NCBI RefSeq assembly: GCF_046297875.1
Contig: NZ_JBKBHD010000001.1
Location: 1 to 64,000 of the forward strand
DNA length: 64,000 nucleotides
From: Parvibaculum sp046297875
GTDB taxonomy: Bacteria; Pseudomonadota; Alphaproteobacteria; Parvibaculales; Parvibaculaceae
Direction of reading: 5' to 3'
Position numbers and translations under genes: made by a program. Below are positions 16,101 to 24,841 of the stretch, in pieces. Under the pieces are notes generated by a model. The model did not search any database, had not been told where the DNA came from, and saw only the letters and a program-made list of their open reading frames with translations. The first letter of the stretch is position 1; each line of letters starts with the position of its first letter.

Positions 16101-17111
16101 ATGCAGACACTGAGTGAAGCCGACACGGGAACCGAATCCGCTGCCGTCCGGGAAATCGAGGAAACGGGCGCGAAGATCGCCGCCGCCCGCGAGGCCATCG
16201 GCGAGGTTATCTACGGGCAGGAACAGGTCATCGACCAGACGCTGGTGACGGTGCTGGCGGGCGGCCATGCGCTGCTGGTCGGCGTGCCGGGGCTTGCCAA
16301 AACGCTGCTCGTTCACACTATGGGACAGGTACTCGGGCTCGACGACAAGCGCGTGCAGTTCACGCCGGACCTGATGCCCGCCGATATTCTCGGTTCCGAA
16401 GTGCTGGAGGAAAGCGACAAGGGCACGCGGAGCTTCCGCTTCATCAAGGGGCCGGTGTTCTGCCAGCTCCTGATGGCGGACGAAATCAACCGCGCGAGCC
16501 CTCGTACGCAATCCGCGCTTTTGCAGGCGATGCAGGAAAAGCAGGTGACGGTGGCGGGTGTGCGCTACGAACTGCCCGCCCCCTTCCATGTGCTTGCGAC
16601 GCAGAACCCGCTGGAGCAGGAAGGCACCTACCCGCTGCCGGAGGCGCAGCTCGACCGCTTCCTCATGCAGATCGACGTGATGTATCCCGATCTCGAAAGC
16701 GAACGGCGGATGCTGCTCTCGACCACGGGCGAGACGGTCGCCAGCGCGCGCAATGCGATGTCGGCGGCGGACCTGATGGCAGCGCAGCGCCTCGTGCGGC
16801 GCGTGCCCGTGGGCGAGAAGGTGGTGAACGCCATTCTCGACCTCGTGCGCGCAGCGCGGCCGGAAGAAGGCGCGTCGGAAGAAGTCGAACGCCATGTCGC
16901 CTGGGGCCCCGGCCCGCGCGCGAGTCAGGCGCTGATGCTGGCGGTCCGCGCCCGCGCACTTATCGACGGGCGTTTTTCGCCTTCGATCGAAGATGTGAAG
17001 ACGCTTGCAGCCCCCGTGCTTCGCCATCGCATGGCGCTCAATTTTTCGGCGCGCGCCGAAGGCGTCACGGTGAGCGGCGTCATCGACAGGCTGTGCCGCA
17101 CTATCGGCTGA
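16101..17111 (+). CDS. MoxR-family AAA+ ATPase
   Basis: A 336-residue AAA+ ATPase of the MoxR/RavA group, chaperone-like enzymes that usually work with VWA-domain partners. Walker A is GVPGLAKT, Walker B is LLMADEINRAS, and sensor 1 is in VLATQNPLEQEGTYPLPEAQLDRF. Full length for MoxR. It heads a tightly spaced plus-strand series with a DUF58 protein and two large membrane proteins, the arrangement often called a Bat or aerotolerance-like cluster. ATG at 16101 lies just after a leader mini-ORF. Confidence 0.92.
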   Translation: MQTLSEADTGTESAAVREIEETGAKIAAAREAIGEVIYGQEQVIDQTLVTVLAGGHALLVGVPGLAKTLLVHTMGQVLGLDDKRVQFTPDLMPADILGSEVLEESDKGTRSFRFIKGPVFCQLLMADEINRASPRTQSALLQAMQEKQVTVAGVRYELPAPFHVLATQNPLEQEGTYPLPEAQLDRFLMQIDVMYPDLESERRMLLSTTGETVASARNAMSAADLMAAQRLVRRVPVGEKVVNAILDLVRAARPEEGASEEVERHVAWGPGPRASQALMLAVRARALIDGRFSPSIEDVKTLAAPVLRHRMALNFSARAEGVTVSGVIDRLCRTIG

Positions 17112-17124
17112 ACGAAAGATCGAC

Positions 17125-18072
17125 ATGACTGCCACACCGTCACACGCGGCGTCTCCCGGTGCGATCGGCCTGCGCGAACAGGCCGAGGCGCTGAGCGAGG
17201 CCATGCCGCCGCTGGTGACGGAAGCCGAGCATGTCGCCTCCACCATCGCGCAGGGCGTTCACGGAAGGCGGCGCACCGGCATGGGCGAAACCTTCTGGCA
17301 GTTTCGCCGCTACCGCGAGGGCGACGCCGCGTCATCGGTCGACTGGCGCCACTCGGCGCGCTCGAACCATCTCTTTGTGCGCGAGACGGAGCGCGAGGCA
17401 GCCGAAAGCATCTGGATCTGGCGCGACGGTTCGGCCTCGATGGATTACGCATCCGACTTTGCGCCTTGCAGCAAGAAGGACCGGGCCACCGTTCTCGCGC
17501 TCGCGCTTTCCTCGCTTCTTGTGCAGGGCGGCGAAAGCGTTGCGGCACTCGGACACGGTTTTGCGCCGGCGCCGGGGCGCGCCGCACTCCGCCGCATGGC
17601 CCATGCGCTGATCGACCATGCCGATGGCGACGACGACGCGGCGAAGCGCGGCAGCCTGCCGCCGGCAGAGCGCGTTCCGCGATATGCGCAGCTTGTGCTC
17701 ATCAGCGATTTCCTGTCGCCTGCCGACGAGATCATCGCGCGCATGAAAGCCTATGCGGCGGACGGCATTCGCGGCCACATGATCCAGGTGCTCGATCCGG
17801 CGGAAGAAGACCTGCCCTTTTCGGGCCGCACCGAATTCGAAGGCGTCGAGGAAGACCTCCGCCTGATGGTGGGGCGTGCGCAAAATCTGCGCGAGGCCTA
17901 TCACCAGAGGCTCGAAATCCATCGCAACCGTATCATCGAGATGGCGCGGCGCGTGGACTTCACCTTCGCGACACATCGCACCGACCGTGGCCCGCAAACG
18001 GCGCTGCTCGCGCTTTACTCGGCGCTATCCGGCGCACTTCTGGCGCGCAAGGCGCCCCGGGCAGGTCAATAG
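17125..18072 (+). CDS. DUF58 (VWA-like) protein, MoxR partner
   Basis: A 315-residue cytoplasmic protein of the DUF58 family. The signature region GRRRTGMGETFWQFRRYREGD is followed by VDWRHSARSNHLFVRE, then a VWA-like metal site (DGSAS in IWRDGSASMDY, matching DxSxS). MoxR ATPases and DUF58 proteins are usually encoded together and thought to assemble or activate membrane or periplasmic partners. Thirteen bases separate it from the MoxR gene. No membrane helices are obvious. Confidence 0.88.
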   Translation: MTATPSHAASPGAIGLREQAEALSEAMPPLVTEAEHVASTIAQGVHGRRRTGMGETFWQFRRYREGDAASSVDWRHSARSNHLFVRETEREAAESIWIWRDGSASMDYASDFAPCSKKDRATVLALALSSLLVQGGESVAALGHGFAPAPGRAALRRMAHALIDHADGDDDAAKRGSLPPAERVPRYAQLVLISDFLSPADEIIARMKAYAADGIRGHMIQVLDPAEEDLPFSGRTEFEGVEEDLRLMVGRAQNLREAYHQRLEIHRNRIIEMARRVDFTFATHRTDRGPQTALLALYSALSGALLARKAPRAGQ

Positions 18073-18090
18073 ATGGCTGGCTGCTAGATC

Positions 18091-20895
18091 ATGCTTGCGC
18101 TCGGTCTCCTCTCCTTTGCCGCACCTTGGATGCTGCTCGGCCTTGCCGCGCTGCCCGCGATCTGGTGGCTGCTGCGCATCAGCCCGCCGCTACCCAAGCG
18201 CGTGCGCTTTCCCGCGATCCGCCTTCTTGTCGGCCTTGTGCGCGAGGAGGACACGCCGGCGCATACGCCGCTCTGGCTGCTGATCCTGCGCATGACGATT
18301 GCGGCGCTGATCGTGCTGGCGCTGGCGGAGCCCGTGCTGAACCCGGCAAGGCCGGCCGCGGGTTCGGGACCGCTTGTCATCATCGTCGACAATGGCTGGG
18401 CATCCGCCGCGCGCTGGAGCGACCGGCGCTTCACGATGGATGGGCTCATCGCCGATGCGCGGCGCGCCGACCGCTCCGTCCTCGTCGCGGGAACGGCGCC
18501 GGAGATCAACGCGCCGACGCTCAATTTCGAATCCGCCGGGGACGCCAATGCACGCGCGCGCGCCATTGAGCCGCAGCCGATCGAACCGGACCGCATCGCA
18601 CTCATCGAACGTCTCGAAGGCGCGGCGGTGCTGACGCGCGGCGCCGAGATCGTCTGGATCGGCGACGGGCTCGACTATGGCGCGGCGGCGCAATTCGCCC
18701 GGCGTCTTTCCGCCCTGGCGGGCGATGGCAGGCTGACGCTGATCGAACCCGCGCCGGGCCAACGCGCGCTGGCGCTGCTGCCGCCGGAGCGCGACGCGGG
18801 CGGGATCGTGCCGCGCGTTCTGCGCGCGGAGGGAACAAGCTTGCGCGAAGGCGCGGTTCGCGCACTCGACAGCGACGGCAATGTGCTTGGCGAGGCGCGG
18901 TTCGCGCTTTCTGAGGGCGAGGTTCTGGCGCCGGTTCCCTTCGACCTGCCGCTCGAACTCCGGAACCGGATCTCGCGCCTCGAAATTGCGGGTGAGGCGT
19001 CGGCGGGCGCGGTCATTCTTGCCGATGAAAGCTGGCGGCGGCGCAATGCCGGCATCGTCTCGGGCGCAAGCGCGGAAGAGGCGCAGCCGCTGCTCTCCGA
19101 CGTCTATTATGTACGGCGCGCGCTCGCGCCTTACGTAGAGCTGCGAGAGACGGCGAATGAGCGCGATGCGGAAGCTGCCATCGACGAACTTCTTTCCGCG
19201 CCGCTTTCCGTGCTGATCCTTGCCGATATCGGCAATCTCACCCAGCCCACGCGCGAACGCATCGACGCATGGGTCGCAAGCGGGGGCATGCTGATCCGCT
19301 TTGCGGGGCCCCGCCTTGCCGAGCATGGCGACGAGCTTGTGCCGGTGCCGCTGCGGACCGGCGGCCGCGCGCTGGGCGGCGCGCTGTCATGGAGCACGCC
19401 GCAGAGCCTTTCGCCGTTCGAGGAGGACAGTCCCTTCTTCGGCATCGACGTGCCGGAGGATGTGAGCGTTTCGCGGCAGGTGCTGGCGGAGCCGGTGCCC
19501 GACCTTGCGCGCCATACATGGGCACGGCTTGCCGACGGAACGCCGCTCGTGACCGCCGCACAGCGCGGCAAGGGAGCGATCGTTCTCTTTCATGTGACCG
19601 CCAATCGCGACTGGTCGAGCCTGCCGATCTCCGGCCTCTTCGTGGAGATGCTCAGGCGCGCGGTCGAACTTTCGCAGGGCGTGGTCGCGCAAGGCGGCGA
19701 TGGCGATACGGGCAGCGCGCGGGAGCGGCAATTGCTGAGCCCGCTGACGACGCTCAACGGTTTTGGCAGGCTCGGGACGCCGCCCGCAACGGCAACGCCG
19801 ATCGCGGCGGAGCGCCTCACAAGCGCGGAACGCAGCCCCCGCCATCCGCCCGGCTTTTACGGGCTGGCGGGTGCGCCGCGCGCGCTGAACCTTGCAACGG
19901 CCGACCATGAACTGACGCCGCTTGGCGAGGTGCCGGGCATCAGCGAACGCCGCTCCTTCGAAGGCGGCCCGGAGCTTCGCCTTGCCGCAGTGCTGCTCGT
20001 GCTCGCGCTCTTCCTTGTGGTACTGGACACGCTTGCCGCGCTCTGGGTGACCGGGCTTTTCGAGACCGAGAAAATCCGCCGGGTACGCTTTGCATCGCGG
20101 GCGGCACCTGTGCTGCTGGCCGTTCTGCTGGTGCTTCCGGCAAGCGATGCCCTGGCGCAGGAGAACGACGCTTTCGCGCTCAAGGCGACGCTCGACACGC
20201 GGCTTGCCTATGTCATCACCGGAGACAGCGAACTCGACGCGGTGAGCGAGGCGGGGCTGTTCGCGCTGAGCCAGGCGCTTCGTGCCCGCACCGCCTTCGA
20301 TGCGGCAGAGCCGATGGGCGTCAATATCGAACAGGACGAACTTGCCTTCTTCCCCCTGCTCTACTGGCCGATGTCGGGGATGCAGCCCGATCTGACGCCG
20401 CAGGCGCTCGGCAAGATCAACACCTACATGAAGAATGGCGGCACCATTCTCTTCGATACGCGCGACGGCGACCGCGCGGCGGGTGGCGATGTGCCGCCGG
20501 GCATGGCGGCGCTCAGGCGGCTGCTCGGGCAGCTCGACCTGCCGCCGCTGGAGCCCGTGCCTGCCGATCACGTGCTGACGAAATCCTTCTATCTGATGCA
20601 GAATTTTCCCGGACGCTTCGACGGCGGCGAATTATGGGTCGAGGCGCGGACGGGCGACGACGAACTTCTCGTCAATGACGGCGTTACCACCATCGTCGTC
20701 GGCTCGAACGATTTTGCGGCCGCATGGGCGCGCGATGCGAGCGGCCGTGCGCTCTATGCGGTGACGCCGGGCGGCGAGAGGCAGCGCGAGATGGCCTATC
20801 GCTTCGGCATCAATCTCGTGATCTACGCACTGACCGGCAACTACAAGGCGGACCAGGTTCACGTGCCCGCGCTTCTCGAACGGCTTGGCCAGTAG
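18091..20895 (+). CDS. Large membrane protein: BatA-like N-terminus plus DUF4159 C-terminal domain
   Basis: A 934-residue protein. Residues 1-85 form a BatA-type double membrane anchor (LSFAAPWMLLGLAALPAIWWLL, then LLILRMTIAALIVLALAEPVL). A degenerate VWA-like segment LVIIVDNGW follows; its metal motif is incomplete. A second pair of hydrophobic segments lies near residues 630-700. The last ~220 residues are a DUF4159 domain starting at DTRLAYVITGD and including LLYWPMSGMQPDL and GGTILFDTRDGD. Fusion of anchor and DUF4159 is known in alphaproteobacteria. Function is unknown; envelope maintenance with MoxR and DUF58 is the working idea. Confidence 0.8.
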   Translation: MLALGLLSFAAPWMLLGLAALPAIWWLLRISPPLPKRVRFPAIRLLVGLVREEDTPAHTPLWLLILRMTIAALIVLALAEPVLNPARPAAGSGPLVIIVDNGWASAARWSDRRFTMDGLIADARRADRSVLVAGTAPEINAPTLNFESAGDANARARAIEPQPIEPDRIALIERLEGAAVLTRGAEIVWIGDGLDYGAAAQFARRLSALAGDGRLTLIEPAPGQRALALLPPERDAGGIVPRVLRAEGTSLREGAVRALDSDGNVLGEARFALSEGEVLAPVPFDLPLELRNRISRLEIAGEASAGAVILADESWRRRNAGIVSGASAEEAQPLLSDVYYVRRALAPYVELRETANERDAEAAIDELLSAPLSVLILADIGNLTQPTRERIDAWVASGGMLIRFAGPRLAEHGDELVPVPLRTGGRALGGALSWSTPQSLSPFEEDSPFFGIDVPEDVSVSRQVLAEPVPDLARHTWARLADGTPLVTAAQRGKGAIVLFHVTANRDWSSLPISGLFVEMLRRAVELSQGVVAQGGDGDTGSARERQLLSPLTTLNGFGRLGTPPATATPIAAERLTSAERSPRHPPGFYGLAGAPRALNLATADHELTPLGEVPGISERRSFEGGPELRLAAVLLVLALFLVVLDTLAALWVTGLFETEKIRRVRFASRAAPVLLAVLLVLPASDALAQENDAFALKATLDTRLAYVITGDSELDAVSEAGLFALSQALRARTAFDAAEPMGVNIEQDELAFFPLLYWPMSGMQPDLTPQALGKINTYMKNGGTILFDTRDGDRAAGGDVPPGMAALRRLLGQLDLPPLEPVPADHVLTKSFYLMQNFPGRFDGGELWVEARTGDDELLVNDGVTTIVVGSNDFAAAWARDASGRALYAVTPGGERQREMAYRFGINLVIYALTGNYKADQVHVPALLERLGQ

Positions 20896-20903
20896 GAGCG
20901 CGC

Positions 20904-22979
20904 ATGGCCTGGCACATCGTTTTCGAACCGCTTGCACCCGTCGCGCTCATTCTGACGCTGGCGCTGCCCGGCGTTCTGCTGCTCGTCTATTCGGCATTCC
21001 GCCGTGCGCGCGGCGCGCCGCTGCGCACCGTGGCGCTCGCCGTGCTTGTGATCGCGCTGCTCAACCCGACGATCCGCAGCGAGGAACGCGAGGCGGTGGC
21101 CGATGTCGCGGCGATCATCGTCGACCGCAGCCAGAGCCAGGACATCGCCACCAGGCCGGAACAGACGCAAGCGGCGCTCGAACGCATCACATCGCGGCTT
21201 GCCGAGGAAGACGGCATCGAAACGCGCGTGGTGGAAGCGCGCAGCGACCCGAACGATGCAAACGGCACGGCGCTTTTCCGCGCGCTGGAAGAGGCGCTGG
21301 CCGATGTGCCGCGCGAGCGTGTGGCAGGCGCCATCCTCATCACCGACGGGCAGGTGCATGACGTGCCGAAGAGCGCCGCCGAACTCGGCTTCGATGCGCC
21401 GGTGCACGGGCTCATCACCGGGCGGCCGGGCGAACGCGACCGGCGGCTGCATGTGCTCGAAGCGCCGCGCTTCGGCATTGTCGGCGAGCCGGTGGCACTT
21501 TCGTTCCGCGTGGAGGAAACCTCGGCCAGCGACGGCGCGACCGGCGAGACGGCGCGCGTGACAATTTCCATCGATGGCGAGCGCGTGGCGGAGAAGATTG
21601 CCACGATCGGCGCCACCGAGACCGTGACGCTGTCGCTTGAGCGCGGCGGACCCAACGTGATCGAGATCGAGGTGGAGGAAGGGCCAAACGAGCTGACGCT
21701 GCTCAACAACCGTGCCGTCGTCGTTGCCAATGGCGTGCGGGACCGCTTGCGCGTGCTGCTCGTTTCGGGCGAGCCGCATCCGGGCGAGCGGACATGGCGC
21801 AATCTTCTGAAATCCGATCCGTCGGTCGATCTCGTTCACTTCACCATTCTCAGGCCGCAGGACAAGCATGACGGGACGCCCGTCAACGAGCTTTCGCTGA
21901 TCGCCTTTCCGACGCATGAGCTGTTCGACGAGAAGCTCGACCAGTTCGACCTCATCATCTTCGACCGCTACAAGCGGCGCGGTGTGCTGTCGATGGCGTA
22001 TTTCCTGAATATCGTCGATTACGTGGAAGGTGGCGGCGCGTTTCTGGCGGCGGACGGACCGGCTTATGCCACGCCCTTTTCTATTGCGCGCACGCCGCTT
22101 GCCGCCATTCTGCCGGCGCTGCCGACCGGCGAGACGAGCGAGGGCGGCTTCAGGCCGGGGATCACGCCGAAGGGCGCACGCCACCCCGTGACCGCCGGTC
22201 TGCCGGGCAGTGAGAGCGAGACGCCGAGCTGGGGCCGCTGGTTCCGCACCATCGACGTTACGACCGAGACCGGCGACATCGTGATGGAAACGCCGGACGG
22301 CAAACCGCTGATGGTGCTGGCGCGCGCGGGCGAAGGCCGCGTGGCGCAAATTCTTTCCGATCACATCTGGCTCTGGTCGCGCGGCTATGAAGGCGGCGGG
22401 CCGCAAGCTGAGCTTCTGCGCCGCCTGGCGCACTGGCTGATGAAGGAACCGGACCTCGAGGAAGAAAACCTCTCCGCCGCCATGCAGGCAGGGATGCTGA
22501 CCGTGCAGCGCCGCACCATGCAGGACGAGGCGGCGCCCGCGCGCGTGACGCTGCCTTCCGGCGGGACACGCGAGATCGAGATGCAGGAAGTGGCGCCGGG
22601 GCGCTTCGAGGGCGTGATGGAGGCGAGCGAACTCGGGCTCTACCGCGTGCGGCAAGGCGAGTTGTCGGCGGTCGCCGCCGCCGGGCCGCTCAACCCGCGC
22701 GAGATCGCCGATATGCGCGCGACCGACGCCCTTCTCCGCCCGCTTGTGGCGCAGACGGGCGGGGGCATCTGGTGGACGGGCGACGACGCCGGCGGCGTGC
22801 CCTCGATCCGCGCGGTCAGGGCGGGACAGGATGCCGCGGGCAGCGGCTGGATGGGGCTTCGCCGCAACGAGCAGTTCCATGTTCATGCCGTGCATCAGGC
22901 GCCGATACTTGCCGGACCGCTGGCGCTGCTTCTGCTTCTCGGCACGCTTGCTCTCGCCTGGTGGCGCGAGGGGCGGTGA
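20904..22979 (+). CDS. Membrane-anchored VWA/glutamine-amidotransferase-like protein
   Basis: A 691-residue protein with two N-terminal membrane helices, a VWA-like metal motif DRSQS (matching DxSxS) in AAIIVDRSQSQD, a beta-rich middle, and a class-I-amidotransferase-like fold around residues 280-480 (RVLLVSGEPHPGERTWRNLL, FDLIIFDRY, GGGAFLAADGP). No catalytic Cys of true amidotransferases is visible, so that domain is probably structural. It ends in another membrane helix near residue 680. ATG at 20904 follows TAGGAGCGCGC, eight bases after the DUF4159 gene. Last gene of the MoxR series. Confidence 0.78.
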   Translation: MAWHIVFEPLAPVALILTLALPGVLLLVYSAFRRARGAPLRTVALAVLVIALLNPTIRSEEREAVADVAAIIVDRSQSQDIATRPEQTQAALERITSRLAEEDGIETRVVEARSDPNDANGTALFRALEEALADVPRERVAGAILITDGQVHDVPKSAAELGFDAPVHGLITGRPGERDRRLHVLEAPRFGIVGEPVALSFRVEETSASDGATGETARVTISIDGERVAEKIATIGATETVTLSLERGGPNVIEIEVEEGPNELTLLNNRAVVVANGVRDRLRVLLVSGEPHPGERTWRNLLKSDPSVDLVHFTILRPQDKHDGTPVNELSLIAFPTHELFDEKLDQFDLIIFDRYKRRGVLSMAYFLNIVDYVEGGGAFLAADGPAYATPFSIARTPLAAILPALPTGETSEGGFRPGITPKGARHPVTAGLPGSESETPSWGRWFRTIDVTTETGDIVMETPDGKPLMVLARAGEGRVAQILSDHIWLWSRGYEGGGPQAELLRRLAHWLMKEPDLEEENLSAAMQAGMLTVQRRTMQDEAAPARVTLPSGGTREIEMQEVAPGRFEGVMEASELGLYRVRQGELSAVAAAGPLNPREIADMRATDALLRPLVAQTGGGIWWTGDDAGGVPSIRAVRAGQDAAGSGWMGLRRNEQFHVHAVHQAPILAGPLALLLLLGTLALAWWREGR

Positions 22980-23031
22980 CCCACCCATCTGTGCGGCTTG
23001 CGTTTCGGCGGAAAGATGCCTAGTTTCGCGA

Positions 23032-23046
23032 TGTTATAATATTACA
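23032..23046 (+). promoter_or_regulatory. Zur-like operator overlapping a perfect -10 element
   Basis: TGTTATAATATTACA is a 7-1-7 inverted repeat with one mismatch and closely matches the alphaproteobacterial Zur box (TGTTATAwTATAACA). Its left half plus centre contains TATAAT at 23035-23040, a perfect -10 hexamer, so zinc-loaded Zur would block polymerase directly. It lies 24 bases before the first coding start of the zinc uptake operon. Confidence 0.75.
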
Positions 23047-23069
23047 GATCAGCAGCCGGAGCGGATTTC

Positions 23070-23231
23070 GTGGGCCATCGCGACACCGGACTTAGCCATG
23101 CGCCCGGCCATGCGCGGCAGCGCGCGCCGCGTATCTCCGCCTTTGCGGCGGGGATCGGGCTCAGGCTCGCCGTGGCGCTCGGCGCCGCGGCGCTTCTCTG
23201 GCTTGCCGTTTTGTGGGCGCTCGCAAGATGA
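23070..23231 (+). CDS. Small single-pass membrane protein, coupled to znuC (53 aa)
   Basis: An open frame of 53 codons starting GTG at 23070 after the ribosome site CCGGAGCGG. The first ~22 residues are hydrophilic with several His and Arg (three His before residue 15), followed by one long hydrophobic helix rich in Ala, Leu and Trp (about residues 23-51). Its stop overlaps the znuC ATG as ATGA, so it is translationally coupled, and it lies directly behind the Zur-like box. I know no named family. A zinc-transporter accessory or anchor role is inferred from position and the N-terminal histidines only. Confidence 0.65.
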   Translation: MGHRDTGLSHAPGHARQRAPRISAFAAGIGLRLAVALGAAALLWLAVLWALAR

Positions 23232-23965
23232 ACGCCTATCGACATGCCGTTCCCGCCATCGAGCTTGCCGATCTCACCGTCGCCTATGACCGCGAGCCGG
23301 CGGTGCATCACCTGACCGGCCGTTTCGAGCCCGGCAGCCTCACCGCCATTGTCGGCCCGAACGGCGCGGGGAAATCGACGTTGCTCAAATCCATCGCCGG
23401 GCTCGTCAGCCCAAGCGAAGGCGGCATCGCCATCGAAGTCGGCGCGCGCGAGCGGATCGCCTATTTGCCGCAGCTTGCCGAAATCGACCGCAGCTTTCCG
23501 ATCAGCGTGATCGACGCGGTGTCGCTCGGCCTCTGGCGCGACATGGGCATGTTCCGCGCGATCACGGGGGCGCATGTGACGCGGGCGCGGGCCGCGCTTG
23601 CCGCTGTCGGCCTCGAAGGCTTCGATGCGCGGCAGGTGGGCACGCTGTCGGCGGGGCAATTGCAGCGCGTGCTTTTCGCGCGGCTGATGCTGCAGGATGC
23701 AGGCGTGGTGCTGCTCGACGAGCCGTTCGCGGCGGTGGATGAGCGCACGGCGGGCGAGCTGCTCGATCTCGTCGGCGTCTGGCACCGCGAGGGCCGCACC
23801 GTGATTGCCGTGCTGCACGATCTTCAGCGCGTGCGCGAGGCATTTCCCGAGGCGCTGCTGATCGCGCGCGAGCCGGTGGCCTGGGGGCCGACAGATGAGG
23901 TTCTCACGCCGGACAATCTGCGCCGCGCGCGCTACATCTCCGACGGCTGGAGCGATGCGGCATGA
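23228..23965 (+). CDS. znuC: Zinc ABC transporter ATPase
   Basis: A 245-residue ABC ATPase that powers high-affinity zinc import. Walker A is GPNGAGKST, the Q-loop is in YLPQLAE, the signature LSAGQ is in VGTLSAGQLQRV, Walker B is VVLLDEPF, and the switch His is in VLHDLQRV. The HDL-type C-terminus fits metal-uptake ATPases. Its start overlaps the small membrane protein stop, and its stop overlaps znuB by four bases. Expression is likely zinc-repressed through the upstream Zur-like box. Confidence 0.93.
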   Translation: MNAYRHAVPAIELADLTVAYDREPAVHHLTGRFEPGSLTAIVGPNGAGKSTLLKSIAGLVSPSEGGIAIEVGARERIAYLPQLAEIDRSFPISVIDAVSLGLWRDMGMFRAITGAHVTRARAALAAVGLEGFDARQVGTLSAGQLQRVLFARLMLQDAGVVLLDEPFAAVDERTAGELLDLVGVWHREGRTVIAVLHDLQRVREAFPEALLIAREPVAWGPTDEVLTPDNLRRARYISDGWSDAA

Positions 23966-24831
23966 TCTATGATGCGCTGATCGCCCCCTTTGCCGATTAC
24001 GGCTTCATGCGCCGGGCGCTTGTGGCCTGCATGGCGCTTGCCATTGGCGGCGGGCCCATCGGCACGTTTCTCATTCTGCGGCGCATGAGCCTGATGGGCG
24101 ATGCGATGAGCCATGCCATCCTGCCGGGCGCCGCCATCGGCTTTCTTGCCGCCGGGCTTTCGATCTGGTGGATGAGTCTCGGCGGACTTCTTGCGGGTCT
24201 TGCCATCGTGCTGCTGGCGGCGCTCATCAGCCGGACGACGGCGCTGCGCGAGGACGCAAGCCTTGCGGGATTCTATCTCATCAGCCTGGCGCTTGGCGTA
24301 TTGCTCGTCTCGTTGCGCGGTTCGAATATCGACCTTCTGCATGTGCTGTTCGGCACCATTCTGTCGGTGACGGACGATGCGCTGCTCCTCATTGCCTCCA
24401 TCGCCACGCTCACCGTGGTGACGCTTGCGGTGATCTACCGGCCGCTCGTCATCGAATGTTTCGACCCCGCATACCTTCGCGCGACGACGGGCGGCGGCAC
24501 GATCTGGCATTTCATGTTCCTGTCGCTGGTGGTGGTGAACCTCGTTGCGGGGTTTCAGGCGCTCGGCACGCTGATGGCGCTGGGGCTGATGATATTGCCC
24601 GCCGCTGCCGCGCGTTTCTGGGCGGGAGCGGTCTGGTCGCTGGCGGCGCTGTCCTCGGCGCTTGCCTTTCTTTCGGGCTTTGCGGGGCTCCTCCTCTCCT
24701 ACAATTTCAACCTGCCGTCGGGGCCGTCGATCGTGCTGACCGCCGGCCTCTTCTATGTCGGCTCCATCATGCTCGGCACGCGGGACAGCCTGCGTACGCG
24801 CTATTTCCCGCGGGCCCATTTCCACGAGTAA
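23962..24831 (+). CDS. znuB: Zinc ABC transporter permease
   Basis: A 289-residue integral membrane permease of the ABC-3 (metal) family with about eight hydrophobic segments. The family signature LMGDAMSHAILPGAAIGFL lies near residue 50, and SRTTALREDASLAGFYLISLALGVLLVS follows. It starts within the znuC stop codon (ATGA) and is followed ten bases later by znuA. The order C-B-A in one direction is less usual than a divergent znuA. Confidence 0.93.
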   Translation: MIYDALIAPFADYGFMRRALVACMALAIGGGPIGTFLILRRMSLMGDAMSHAILPGAAIGFLAAGLSIWWMSLGGLLAGLAIVLLAALISRTTALREDASLAGFYLISLALGVLLVSLRGSNIDLLHVLFGTILSVTDDALLLIASIATLTVVTLAVIYRPLVIECFDPAYLRATTGGGTIWHFMFLSLVVVNLVAGFQALGTLMALGLMILPAAAARFWAGAVWSLAALSSALAFLSGFAGLLLSYNFNLPSGPSIVLTAGLFYVGSIMLGTRDSLRTRYFPRAHFHE

Positions 24832-24841
24832 GGAGAAAGCG

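Noticed and set aside
20859..22988. A 709-codon minus-strand open frame opposite the 691-residue membrane protein
   Set aside because: No motif, heavy His/Arg bias, and the plus-strand gene has membrane helices and coupled neighbours.
23042..23818. A 258-codon minus-strand open frame over znuC
   Set aside because: It is antisense to an intact ABC ATPase with all motifs and has no recognisable domain.
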